Source: Selaginella moellendorffii (lineage: Eukaryota > Streptophyta > Lycopodiopsida > Selaginellales > Selaginellaceae). Taken from it: a DNA stretch of 64,000 nucleotides. A program made the translations under genes and the position numbers. Shown here in pieces: positions 32,080 to 43,124 of the stretch. The first letter of the stretch is position 1, and every line of letters begins with the position of its first letter. The DNA lies in contig NW_003314365.1 of the NCBI RefSeq assembly GCF_000143415.4, positions 385,181 to 449,180 of the forward strand. Direction: 5' to 3'. The notes below the pieces were generated by a model. It did not search any database. It saw only the letters and a program-made list of their open reading frames with translations, and had not been told where the DNA came from.

Positions 32080-33339
32080 CTATACCAAAGTTGCTCGTGT
32101 AATGAGTAACTTTGAGTTAGGGACTGGATCACATACCTCAGTTTGGACTTCACCCGACTTGATGGCCATATTGGCTCTAGCCTTCTTCGGGTAGGGACAT
32201 TCCCTCGAAAAGTGTCCCGCTTCACCGCAGTTGTAGCATACATTGTTTCCCACGCTGCTATACGACTTGACCTTCTTATCCGTGGGTTTGTCTTTTTTCG
32301 CTTGACTCTCCCACGTACTCGCTCGCTGGCTGGCCACCGGATTTGCCTTTCCGGAACCCCGAGGACTCATTCTTAGAGAAACTCTTCTTGAATTTCCCTC
32401 TGCTAAACGTTCCCCTTGGTTAGGCCCCTTTGCTAAATGTGGATCCCGACCCCGTCGTGTTCCCCTTTCGCAGGTTATCGTTGAAATGCACCTTGATGGC
32501 CGCATCCAACGCTTCCTTGTAATTGGTCGGGTTCCACCGCATCACTTCACCACGAGCCCAGGTTTGCAAACCTGATATGAAGGCATGGAACCCTTCCATA
32601 TCCCCCATGTCCGTGACAAGTATCCTCTTTGCCATAAACCCATTCACATACTCCTGAATGGTTCCGGTCTTCTTCAGCCTACTCAGCTCGTCCCTTAAAT
32701 GCAGAGTAGCATTCGGAGGAACATAAGTTGCGCGGATCCTCACCTTCATCATCTCCCAAGTGGCCACCGGTCCTTCATTGGCCTTTGTCGTTCTCCACCA
32801 AGACTTGGCATTATCTACCAAGTATGGTTTTGCATATGGGACCTTCTCCGAGCTTGGTAACCGCAACGCTCGGAAGTAATCCTCCATATCATAAAACCAA
32901 TCCTCCACCACCTTATAGTCATTCACTCCCTTGAAGACTGGTGGGGGCTTTGGTTTGTACTTGGGAACTGCCTGAGGGACTGATTCCACTTCGGTCTGTT
33001 TGACCTTGTTTGGTTCTGCCTCAGTCCCTACCAAAGGGTCTGCACCTTCTGCGCTGCCAACATCCGCAGTCTTTCGCTTTTTCTTCCACTTCTTGTCACG
33101 CTTTAGTTTCGTATGAGAGTCTCCAGTAGAGCGTTGGTCTGCGCCAATTGTCCTTCTAGAACGTCCAATTGAGCCTTGGACGACCGAACCTCGCCACCGG
33201 ACTCCTGTTTGGAAGTTTCCTCACTGGAGTCCTCCTCATGCATGGATTCCTCATCCATAGCCTCTTGTTCAACCGGAGGCTCCAACTCTGGCGGAGGTTC
33301 TGTCTCCACTTGGGTTCGCTTACGCCCTGCGTTTGCCAT
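32080..33339 (-). pseudogene. Gypsy gag with zinc knuckle, frameshifted
   Basis: A 5' frame (33339-33103) starts MANAGRKRTQVETE. A second frame (33034-32420) holds the capsid-like retrotransposon gag domain (VEDWFYDMEDYF, WWRTTKANEG, TWEMMKVRI). A third (32505-32080) has one CCHC knuckle CYNCGEAGHFSREC. Three frames show at least two frameshifts. Confidence 0.85.
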
Positions 33340-33384
33340 CTTCTAGCAATCCGCCTCTATCCTTCGCTAGAACTGAGGAAAAGG

Positions 33385-33398
33385 CTCCGATACCAAAT
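33385..33398 (-). promoter_or_regulatory. Primer-binding site of the Gypsy element
   Basis: On the minus strand the LTR end is followed by TTTGGTATCGGAGCC, one base from the usual plant initiator tRNA-Met complement TGGTATCAGAGCC. Confidence 0.75.
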
Positions 33399-34550
33399 TG
33401 TAAGCCACAAATTTTTCCTTTCCAATTTGCCAGCTTACCTCGTCTATCCGGCCAACTCTGCCTTGGTTTGTGCTAAGTTCCCTCGCCAAGGTCCTCGCCA
33501 AGGTACCAACTCCTACTTGGTCCTACTTGGTTTCAGCTACTCACTGCAAGAGCAATGGAGTGTTAGCCATCCATCTACAGATTCCCAAATCTCTCCCAAT
33601 CCCCCTCCCCAGGTTAGACTGGACTTAAGGTTCGGCTACACTCCCCGCAAGCACAAGCAGCCAAGCACACCAAGCCTCCAGATTCCTAACACCCCTTGGT
33701 ACCACAAGACTTGATCATAGGACCCTCTAAATCCCAAGCCTTGGGTGCAACACTTGCTTCGGGACGTCGGGGCGAAACACCGTGGCCTAACGGCCCGGTA
33801 TGGGTACCTCTACCCCCCCACTTCCATCCCGAAGGGAAGGCCCAAGCCCCTAGGAAGGGTGAGGACCAATGAGCCACAAGGTACTCAAGTGGGGCACCAC
33901 TCCACATGAGCCGGGAGCACCGCAGTCGGTTTCCCTTTCGAGAGTGGGAGCTGCTCTTGAGCACTTCCCTGGGTGGCCCCTCGGGCACCACTCAAGCCCA
34001 TGCTCACTCCCACCCAAGGCCCTTGGCCCCAGTCTCAACCTCAAGTCGGTTTGGAAGCCCCACTGGAGAGTTCCTTCAAGACTGGTTCCTGGACCTCACT
34101 CTCCCTATTATACTTTTGGAACCCCCTGCAGCCCCCCCCCCCCCCCTTGGGAGACACATGCTTTGGGCTTTCACCCCTTGAGCTGTATTAGTATGTGGAC
34201 TTAGTCTCAGAATCGATCTCGAACTCGATCTCGGACCCGACTTCGGACTCGGTCTCGGACTCGATCTCGGACTCGATCTCGGACCCGATCTAGGACTCGA
34301 CTTCGGACTCGACCTCGGACTCAGTCTCGGACCCAATTTGGATCTCGGACTCCGTCTCGAACTCGGTCTCGAACTCGGTCTCGATCTCGGTCTCCGATTC
34401 AGCCTCGGCTCGATCCCGTACTCTATCTCGAACTCGGTCTTAGAGTCGGTCTTGGACTCGATCTTCGACTCGGTCCCATCCGATGAACTCTTTGTCTTTT
34501 CGGTCAAGCTTTCGGAGATCCTTTAGTCTACAGCATCTCGGTTCCTTACA
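33399..34550 (-). repeat. 5' LTR of the Gypsy element
   Basis: Pairs with 21484-22627. The two differ by scattered substitutions and a shift in C-tract length near 34130, which suggests a fairly young insertion despite the decayed interior. Confidence 0.85.
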
Positions 34551-35616
34551 ATTATCACATGGATATGATACAAGCATCACAATGATTTGAGCAATTGAGC
34601 AACACCATGAGCAATGCTTATATCATTACTTCAAAATTTTATGTGAATATTAAGTGTCAACTCGATTCGACAAAATGCAACATAAATGCCACACTCCACC
34701 GATAGAGATTTACAACACCGAACACCACTAACTTTTGTTCACAACACGGTCAAGCTCATGCCACTCTCTTTCCGACCAAACTCAAAATTAATCCAACACC
34801 AAACTACTCAAGGAGCAATAGCAAGGTTCCCCAGAAAAGAATTGAGCATTGCAACCCAAGTCTTCCAATAGCGAGCCTAGACAAAAATGGTATAGCGTTT
34901 CACCACTATCCATCCCTCAACTCACCATTTGTAAGACCATCATTTCCAATATGTATCAAGGTAGGGACTCTTGATTGCATACTATGAAAACGAGCAATGA
35001 GTCACACCTCGTTGCAAACCATCTCTCCAGAAGAGAAGATGATTTACGTGTTTGATCCTTCATCCCTAACGACTCTCTTTTTGGTCTCATCTTTGATTAA
35101 ACCTCAAGTTTGCTTTCGCACTGCTTTTAGTCCAATCCAAGAAAAGTTTATGAGAGAGCATGGCAATGATTACCTGAACCAATAGACTAATCCCTGTAGT
35201 CTTAATTGATCCACTTGTAATCATGCCTAGGAAGGATCCACTAGTGCCATGCTAAACAACTATGCACCAGCCTATTTGCCACTCATAGCAAACCCAGGGA
35301 AAGTTTACTTTCACCCATGGTACATGGAACAACTCATGGAACCACTGATAGGCTAACATTAATCCTGCCAACTCAAAGTGTAACCTCGAGTTGCTAATGT
35401 GCCTCACTCACGAGCCCAAGCGCAAACTCATATAAATGGAACAACTCACATAATTTGGAACAAAACGGTAACCAAATCCATACCCAAGGAACAAATGCGA
35501 AGCCTTTGTACCCAAACGTGTACCCACTCGGATCATCGTTTTCATCTTTGCGTATGCAACGAGACTAGTTGCCCAATCTCATTGGATAGTATCGCTGAAA
35601 CTCATCCTCTGATACC
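34551..35616 (-). mobile_element. Interior remnant of a third LTR family
   Basis: No coding frame of note. The sequence is shared with a more decayed copy at about 49255-49660 (same orientation) and, in reverse, with about 50170-50640. Next to the LTR at 35617 the minus strand reads TTTGGTATCAGAGGATGAG, an initiator-Met primer site, so the element reads leftward and is cut on its left by the Gypsy LTR. Confidence 0.6.
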
Positions 35617-36245
35617 AAATGTAGTGTACGTGGTTTTTACCCTTTATCCTATGGTGATTTACCATAGGATAACACCACGAAGTGGAACCTAAACCCTCTT
35701 TGTGCTACGTGACAGATGCCACATGTCACATGCCATGTGTCCAAAGGAACGTGGTGTGGAACCCTCGGTTCAGGGCCTTGGGCCACTGAACGAAAGAACG
35801 ATGCCAAACTCCCAAACATGGAGCCAAGGAGTGATGGAACCGAACCACGGAGCAACTCCCGAGCATACAGCCCAAGGAGCAAAGGGACAGGAGCCCGGAG
35901 TGACTTGGAACAGTCCTAGAGCAACCAGCATCCTAATGCCAGGACCAGCATGCAAAATGGAGCCAAACAAAGTCTGGCGCTTTTTCGCAATACCGGTGGC
36001 CTAACGTGAGGATATGGGTATTCCACCAGCTAGCATGGAATGGAACTTGGGCTTAGACCCAAGCCGGACGCAGAACAAGGACAGGCATGCAAGCGGGAGC
36101 TAAACTATGCCTCAGGTTAGTCAGCCATGCCCGACCTACCCACTATCCCTACTATACATTTGAAACCCCCCACAACCCCTCCCCCCCCTTGAGGAACACA
36201 CGCTTTGGGCTTTCACCCCAAGCCTCCCTTAGTATCAGGAGTTAG
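35617..36245 (-). repeat. LTR of the third family (right boundary not fixed)
   Basis: Begins TGTAGTGTACG after the primer site. It carries the family-wide blocks ACCGGTGGCCTAACG (near 35992), CTACTATACATTTG (near 36151), a C tract and CTTTGGGCTTTCACCCC (near 36204). The sequence present at 1-302 is another copy. The LTR may extend right towards 36700. Confidence 0.6.
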
Positions 36246-36706
36246 TCTCTGGGACAAGCTCGAAACTTACTAAATATGGAATGTCCCTAGATTGCAAATT
36301 TGGACATGGGACAAACACCATTGTGTTTAGGACAATCTCTACATTCCGTAGATATGGCAAATGAGCAAATCTAGACACTTTCCATAAATAGCATTTGGGA
36401 CCAAAATGAGACTAACACAAAGGGCATGATAGCGAGGGTGTTTGGCAGACACGGTAAGCTATCATGTAGCAATATTGAGGGACCAATCTCAATACGCGAG
36501 GGTTCTTGTCAAGCCAGTGCAAGACAAAGCAAAAGAGAACTAAGAGCTAGGCCGAGTATGCTCAGCTAAAAACACATAGGAGTTCCTACCTTATGTCCAT
36601 CTGGCTAAGTACAGGTGCTAAGCCCAGTTTACTAACACTTGAACAAGAGGGGCTGATAAAGGGAACCAGCAATACTGACCTCCTGCCATCGCGGCAGTAA
36701 AGTAAG
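36246..36706. other. Non-coding sequence left of the TRIM array
   Basis: No coding frame, RNA or second repeat copy was recognised. It could be U3 of the preceding LTR. Confidence 0.4.
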
Positions 36707-36728
36707 AGTGTTGTAAGCTCCTGAGTTT

Positions 36729-36783
36729 GGACTTCCCGGGAGGTCACCCAGCCCAGTACTATTCAAACCCAAGGACGCTTAAC
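36729..36783 (-). ncRNA. 5S rRNA-like segment in TRIM LTR 1
   Basis: On the minus strand this reads like the 3' half of plant 5S rRNA: GTTAAGCGTCCTTGGG, then AGTACTGGG, then GGGTGACCTCCC and GGAAGTCC. These cover the A box, intermediate element and C box of the Pol III internal promoter. The 5' half of 5S is not recognisable. Confidence 0.75.
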
Positions 36784-37127
36784 CCCAAATATCCCAAGAC
36801 CCTTAACCAATTGGAAAAGGGGGTGCACTCTTGTTCATGGGCCCTTTCCCTCTATATTTGAACCCCATGGACCGTCTCTCAAGTCGTTCTCTTTGGTTGC
36901 TTACAATCCACCACGCTTCCCTGCAAGTTCACGCCCTCGTGAACGGAAGCTGAGAGCCGCAGCTCTCCTGAGAGCCTCGCTCTCTTGACACCCTACCCCT
37001 CGGGTCGAGCCCAGCGGGAGCAAACTGGACCAGCCAGATGTCAATCAACATGTGGTGTGATTCCCTTAGCCAACCAACAGAGTCGGACCCGAGACCGCTC
37101 TGATACCAAATGTAAACTCCTGAGTTT

Positions 37128-37182
37128 GGACTTCCTGGGAGGTCACCCAGCCCAGTACTATTCAAACCCAAGGACGCTTAAC
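37128..37182 (-). ncRNA. 5S rRNA-like segment in TRIM LTR 2
   Basis: Same segment as in LTR 1, with the GGAGTTAAGCG start and GGGTGACCTCCCAGG core. Confidence 0.75.
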
Positions 37183-37527
37183 TCCAACTATCCCAAGACC
37201 CTTAACCGATTGGAAAAGGGGGTGCACTCTTATTCATGGGCCCTTTCCCTCTATATTTGAACCCCTATGGACCGTCTCTCGAGTCGTTCCCTTTGGTTGC
37301 TTACAATCCACCACGCTTCCCTGCAAGTTCACGCCCTCGTGAACGGAAGCTGAGAGCCGCAGCTCTCCCGAGAGCCTCGCTCTCTTGACACCCTACCCCT
37401 CGGGTCGAGCCCAGCGGGAGCAAACTGGACCAGCCAGATGTCAATCAACATGTGGTGTGATTCCCTTAGCCAACCAACAGAGTTGGACCCGAGACCTCTC
37501 TGATACCAAATGTAAACTCCTGAGTTT

Positions 37528-37582
37528 GGACTTCCTGGGAGGTCACCCAGCCCAGTACTATTCAAACCCAAGGACGCTTAAC
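37528..37582 (-). ncRNA. 5S rRNA-like segment in TRIM LTR 3
   Basis: Identical by eye to the copy in LTR 2. Confidence 0.75.
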
Positions 37583-37784
37583 TCCAACTATCCCAAGACC
37601 CTTAACCGATTGGAAAAGGGGGTGCACTCTTATTCATGGGCCCTTTCCCTCTATATTTGAACCCCTATGGACCGTCTCTCGAGTCGTTCCCTTTGGTTGC
37701 TTACAAGTGTCCGTAAGGACTAGCCGACAGGTAACTTTCGATACCTGAAGTCACATTCGCAACAAGATAAAAGCAAGTAAGACT

Positions 37785-38552
37785 ATGGACATCAAGTGTG
37801 TAGAGGATGATTTATGTATTCCAATTTTTGTTCTTAATAGAACAAGTGTTTTAGATGCTTCTAATCTCGGCCAAGAAACATTTGTAGATGTGATTGGTAG
37901 TGTAATGTGGATTGGACAGACAAACATTTCTCCTAAGGATTCTGGAGCATTTATGAGAAGGAGGATTCTTTGTTTGAGTGATGAATTGGGCCACAGTATA
38001 GACATGTGTCTGTGGGATTCACAGGCCAAAGATGAAGGTTCAGAAATCAAGGAGAAACTTGGTCTAGGGGAGAGGCCTATTGTATGCGTGAAAAGTGGCC
38101 ACATTTCAGATTACAATGGCAAGTATATTTCAGTCACAGGTGGCTCTACCGATCCTGAATTAGAAGATGTCTCACGGCTGTGTGAATGGATGGTTGCTTG
38201 CTACGATACAACCAGTTTTGTCCATGTGACCAACTCTTCTTCTAAAGCAGTGATTTCTGGTACAAAGATAGTATCTGAGATGTTGTCTATCAACCTGAAG
38301 GTTTCCAAGTTCTCTGCTATTTTTCGTGTTATTGTGTCAGTGAAAGAAATCCAGACTGGTGACTTCTATTACCCAGCATGTGTGAAGGTTGTCAATGGAA
38401 GGCAATGTGGCAAGAAGGTTACTCATATATGGGCGGTTGCATTTGATGATGCTGCTAATAAAATTGTAGGGATGCTTGCATGTAAGCTGATGATTATACT
38501 GTTTTTTTTTTTGCTGCAATGGACTCTATTCAATCAAAGATGTACAATCTAA
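37785..38552 (+). pseudogene. RPA1-like (70-kDa replication protein A) fragment
   Basis: An open frame of 255 codons shows OB-fold features of plant RPA1: FVDVIGSVMWIG, RRRILCLSDELGHSIDMCLWD, a PIVCVKSGHISDYNGKYISV strand pair, then FYYPACVKV...CGKKV and WAVAFDDAANKIVG. RPA1 binds single-stranded DNA in replication and repair, and RPA1-like proteins also occur in plant Helitrons. The N-terminal domains are missing. The second Cys pair of the zinc ribbon (WCxxC) is skipped, and the end runs into a poly-T stretch. A truncated copy or Helitron relic is likely. The TRIM array lies just upstream. Confidence 0.7.
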
Positions 38553-40042
38553 AGATTCATTGCAAGCTTGAGAGCTACAGAGATACAGAGAAATTGAAGT
38601 TTTTATAGTTGGACTTAGTCTTCAAAGAAAAAATGTGTGAGAAAACAAAAAGTATGTTTTATTTCTTTCTACTATTGTTTTTATAATTTGTTGTGTATGG
38701 TATCAGGTTTCTAAATATAAGCCAAGTTGGAGCTTTCAAAACTACTGTTGTGTAGAAGTTGATGAATATTTAAAACAATTTGTAATAATATAATTAGTTA
38801 CAAACGGTTTAAATTAACTAAGTATTGGGAAACATTGCTACAGAATAGATTTAATAAATATAATTTTGTTACATATAAATATGTGAATTAATAAATAATT
38901 TTAATAATTAAAATTATAATATTATCACTAAAATTATCAAAACTTATATATATAGCTTAATATTATAATTTAAATATTAGTACATAAACAAAAATTGTTT
39001 TCTAAAACTACAAGTCTATGATATAAATCATACCAGATATAGTAGGTCACATAGAGCAGAATACAAAATAATAATCACTACTGCTGCCACAATAGGCATC
39101 TATGTACATGTGTGATCTTTTAAAGCTTTATTTTCTTCCTCTTGTAGAATATCAGGTATTTGGATTTTCATTCATGAATTTTCATAATGAAAATTCAAAA
39201 TAAAATATTTCAAAATTGTTATATTAGATATTTTGAGAAAAAATAGTATGCATTTAAAACTTTATCAACCAGAACATGCTTCAGCAATGGATCTCAGATA
39301 TTTTATAAATTATAATATACAAGATAACTACTATGAAAATTAAATGATAAAATACTTGAGAAATAAAAAATTAGAATATCTAAATCTATTAACACCCCTG
39401 AAAGTGTTAAATACTTTAAAGAAATGGCATTTTAGAACAAATATAGTTTTTAAAAATTTTACATGATTCAATATTTTTCAATAACTTTATAAATATTTAT
39501 AATTCAACTCAGATTTATATTTAAATATCTGATTAAATAATTAGAAGGCCCTTTTACTCAAAACCATTACTTTATTATTATCTTTGGAATAAGATTTTTC
39601 TAATAAATATAATATTTTGTGTGCTCCCATAAAAGTGATTGGCTTTCATGCATTCTTATTCTTATCGGTTGCAACACAACCCAAGATTGGCTCAAAAACT
39701 TTAAAGCCCATGTTTGGTTGCTGAGATGTTACACCTTTGATTCAAAACAGTCTCTAATATTTTAGAATTTTTTTAAGAACATAGAGTTATTTATTAAAGA
39801 GAAAAATTAGAAGGCCCTTTACTAAAAATCCTTTACTTTACTATTACCTCTGAAATGAGTGAGTGGCACAAAACAATCTCTATAATTTACCTCTTGATTC
39901 AAAACAATCTCTATAATTCTAGAAAAATATTTGAAGAACACAGAGTGAGAAGGATGTAAGCCAGTCTACTGATCTGCCTCACATTTCTGTCTGCAGCTCC
40001 GACTTAAGGATACGTATGCACTTTCATTATTCAATCTAGATA
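38553..40042. other. AT-rich non-coding region
   Basis: No frame, RNA gene or clear repeat pair was recognised, apart from a partly duplicated phrase around CAAAACAATCTCTATAAT (about 39745 and 39870-39915). Confidence 0.6.
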
Positions 40043-42640
40043 TTAGCATGGAGGCTCCATTGGAATTTCAGTATAGAATGCATCTTTGGTTACCAAATAA
40101 AAACTACTTTTCAAACAAACAGAGTGAAGCTCTCCTTCACCAAGCTTTAAGGTGCAAAAATGCAGAAATGCGAGAGATTTGAGGCTGATATCGTCATTAA
40201 ACTTGTTTTTTATGAGCGCAAGAAGGCAATTCACACAGTCTGTGAATATTGTGCTCTCAGTTTCAGTAATGTGTTGAAAGTATCTCTGACAACCTTCTCT
40301 ACTGTTTCAAATACAAGATGGACAATGCCGCTATCTCTATCTGTTGCAGCAGTTGTAAAGAAATGTAATTGATAAAGGATTGATACCTTGACTCTGAAAA
40401 CTTTGTTACCATAAACGTAATTTTCCAGCCAGATTTCCCGCTGCACACCATTTGAGAGACACAACGGATGATAAATTCTTGTATTTCAACAGAGGCACTT
40501 CTCTCCATGATGATGACAAAAGGCCGCATAAACTGACTCTGGAAGTTGTAATTTGCAAGCTCTTCACGATCCATGAATTTCATCGCTAACTGCCGCAGAG
40601 AGTCCATGGCATACATAGCAACTGAGAAATTGCTTGAACAACAGTAACAAAATAGTCAGACAATGTATTCCACATCCTGCTCCAGACCAGCCTGATCTGA
40701 TTCATATTGAAGTGCCTATACAACAAGTGAGTGAATACGTCAAAATCAAATCACATACGAGATTTCCATAATTTTGGTGAGACTGAACACTCGTGGATCA
40801 GTAGGAGATCGCAGTTCATCCATGGACACTTTGCACAATGCTTTTACAAAGTCCACAATTCCTCCACTACTTAAGGCTTAACTTCGAGTAAAAATTTTGT
40901 TAGCTTCGTTTGAATCGATTTGACCAAGCAAAATGAGATTTGAAAAGAGATTACTCATTTTCTCTGCAGTGACTGCACCAGGTATTGGGCTCTGCCTGCC
41001 ACCAGTACTGTCGTATGGTCCTCGATGTGTAGCTAGAGCAGCAAGATGCAATCTTCCTTTTCTTTTTGGAGCAGTTGATAGCTTAGTATTTTCTGGATGA
41101 AAGTAGCATCATGAAGAGCCTCCGATGAGATAAAGCTGCTCAATCGTGAAACGCATGTAAGTACATGCTCCCATGCGTGCTGCAAATAATTTCCTTATTC
41201 ATTTGCAATATTTGGCCAGGGTAAGCACCATATGTCATCACACTAAATTTATCTTGATAGCATTCACGTTTTTCTACTTGATATCCACAGGAGAATGTAG
41301 CGATGTAAGCTTTGCAAGGAAGTCACAGAAGCATCCTGCTGTATTTGCATGCACATCACTGCAGTGATATGTATCGCATGCCTGAACCCTTCCAGGCACG
41401 GTGAAGTCACACCCTCGTCGTCTCTCTTGTCTAGTGGGACACTAAGCCCCGCATCCCCATGAAACTTCTACCATTGGCTTAAAAATTTCCATGTCTGTCG
41501 CAGCATAGTATGCAGATCTAGTAGAAAATGAAGGTAATGCTACCAAAACAATAAGGAAACAGTGAAGCTTACTCTGGTTTCTCAGCTTTTTCTTTGAGTT
41601 AATCTTGCATATAACGAATCACGTCTTCGCTGGACTCAAACAGCTTCTCTTCTTTGGGCTTTTGGATAACTATGTTCATGATGTTGTCAATCCCAGCAGG
41701 AAATTATTGTCCTTCCCAGCTGGTTTTGCGACTGGAATAACATTATCCGCTTTCATTTTAATTTCTTTGTTCACTATACGGTCGTATAGTCCTCCCATAA
41801 ACTCTTCAGGAAGATCCTTTCCATCTTCAATACCTCTGTTAGTTTTTATAAATGCAGCTTTAGACATCTGTAATAGCCCATGAGTGAGATCTTGGAAGGA
41901 AGTGGAAGCATTTGCTCATCTCATCTTTCACCATCGGATTACAGGTGCAATATCGCTCTGCAAATTTTTCCATTGTCCTATTTATCTTCTGATTCCCCAG
42001 GGAGACTGAATCCCATCAAGAATGTTCGTATCAACATGTCAAACTCCATATTATGACAGTTGGAGTCAACATAGGCGTGCATAAATGAAAACTCCTCTTT
42101 TTCACCCAGGTAATCCCTGATCAGGCCTTTGTTGAGACCTATGGTACTCAGGAGGAACTTGACAACCTCTTCAGGAATTTTCTCCACTTTCTTGGCTTTT
42201 ACAATGAAATCAATACCCTTGCAGGCTTCTGGTTGAATAATTTGATTCCTTCCTGCAGTGTAAAAAGCTTGTAATTGAATGCCCAGTCCTTCATGCATCC
42301 CTGGTGTATAAGGTGGAAAGTTACAGAAGAAATTCACAGCACTTGCATTTACAATGAAGCAGGGATAGAGATTACCTGAAGCTCAAGCTTGTGAACACGT
42401 CTTTGCTCAAAAGTAACTGCACTTTCAGTTGATGCTTGATCTGTTTCTAATGGTTCAGCCGACTTCTGTAGCAATAGCTCCTGCTGTGGATACGCTTGCA
42501 GCGTCCCAGTTTGCCGTTTTCCATGTCTGAGCTGTTGAAGTATGGAGGGTTCGAGGTGCCAAGTTGCTTCTCCATCCAATCTCCCATCGCCTTTAATATT
42601 CCTGACAAACACTTCATGGCAGTAAGCTTCAAGTTTGATA
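40043..42640 (-). pseudogene. BIG-type ARF guanine-nucleotide exchange factor, decayed fragment
   Basis: Reading leftward, exon-like pieces follow the order of plant BIG proteins. These are AMKCLSGILKAMGDWMEKQL (42600), KGIDFIVKAKKV and DYLGEKEEFS with the Sec7 catalytic Glu (42190-42090), RTFLMGFSLPGE (42020), AFIKTNRGIEDGKDLPEE (41860), MNIVIQKPKEEKLFESSEDVIRYMQD (41670), CLEGFRHAIHITAVMCMQ (41390), AWEHVLTCVSRL (41180), YAMDSLRQLAMKFMDREELANYNFQ (40610), CVSQMV, and LAFLHFCTLKLGEGEL (40170). BIG proteins activate ARF GTPases at the trans-Golgi. The Sec7 segment with the LNTDAHN motif is absent, and stops and frameshifts separate the pieces. Confidence 0.85.
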
Positions 42641-42889
42641 AACCTGCAATCCATACTGTTATCCCTGAGATTTCGCATGTTTGCCAGCAAAAATTCGTGC
42701 ATAATCTGCCATGGATGAAGCCCCCACTATGTAGAGAACAAGGACGAAATGCTGGTTGCTATCTTCCAAGGAGCGCCATAGCTCGATGAGAATGGATGCT
42801 GTATAAGCTGGCTTCTTTTTCTTCTCAGGAAGAACCTGTGCTGTGAGTTGTGAAAGAGGCTGGTACACTGGCTGGGACATAATTTCCCA

Positions 42890-43098
42890 GGAGAGAAATC
42901 TCATTGTTCCATTGCCCTAGCGTCACAAACAAAAATTTGAAGGTTGCCACTTATGCCATGTGTTTTAATCTAGGCTGTTGTTTGAAAGTCCTTAATTATC
43001 AACCGTCAGATTTTAAGTATATCCATAAATAATATTCTAAAAATGGAATAAAAGATGCCAGATGCCATATGCCAATAACACTTTTAAATAAAGGAGTA
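42890..43098. repeat. Dispersed MITE-like repeat, copy A
   Basis: Words such as AACCGTCAGATTTTAAG, AAATAATATTCTAAAAATGG and GCCATATGCCAATA recur at 51650-51850, partly at about 51930-52040, and in reverse at about 53220-53330. The right side is cut by the Helitron-like end at 43099. Confidence 0.7.
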
Positions 43099-43124
43099 CT
43101 AGCAAAAGTCCCAGCTACGCTGGG
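43099..43124 (-). mobile_element. Helitron-like 3' end 1
   Basis: On the minus strand a hairpin CCCAGCGTAGCTGGG is followed by ACTTTTG and CTAG, then T. This fits the Helitron rule of a hairpin, a short spacer, CTRR and insertion before T. The element would extend to the right. Its 5' TC end was not located. Confidence 0.55.

Larger units (their letters stand above)
21484..34550 (-). mobile_element. Gypsy chromovirus LTR retrotransposon with nested insertion
   Basis: LTRs of 1144 bp (21484-22627) and 1152 bp (33399-34550) both run TGTAAGCC...CCTTACA in the plus-strand reading. On the minus strand the order is LTR, initiator-Met-type primer site, gag, protease, RT (split), integrase tail, chromodomain, purine-rich tract, LTR. 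RNase H and most of the integrase are missing between about 23600 and 23700. Flanking 5-mers (GTAAT and ATTAT) do not match as a target duplication. It is a dead copy. Confidence 0.85.
36707..37710 (-). mobile_element. TRIM tandem array with 5S-like LTRs (Cassandra-like)
   Basis: Three LTRs of 194-195 bp (36712-36905, 37111-37305, 37511-37705) alternate with two 205-bp interiors. Each interior ends in GCTCTGATACCAAA, whose reverse is the exact TTTGGTATCAGAGC initiator-Met primer site. Five-base repeats AGTGT flank the whole array (36707-36711 and 37706-37710). There is no protein frame. The LTRs contain a 5S rRNA-like segment on the minus strand. Confidence 0.9.

Noticed and set aside
22163-34507. 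Long Ser/Arg-, Ser/Asp- or Glu/Ser-rich frames over the LTR repeats (for example near 22280-22690, 24660-25650, 30100-31110)
   Set aside because: They run through the degenerate GAGTCCGAG-type repeat in several frames and both strands at once; this is a composition effect, not coding.
36729-37582. Genuine 5S rRNA genes
   Set aside because: Only the 3' half resembles 5S, and it lies inside LTRs with primer sites and a target duplication.
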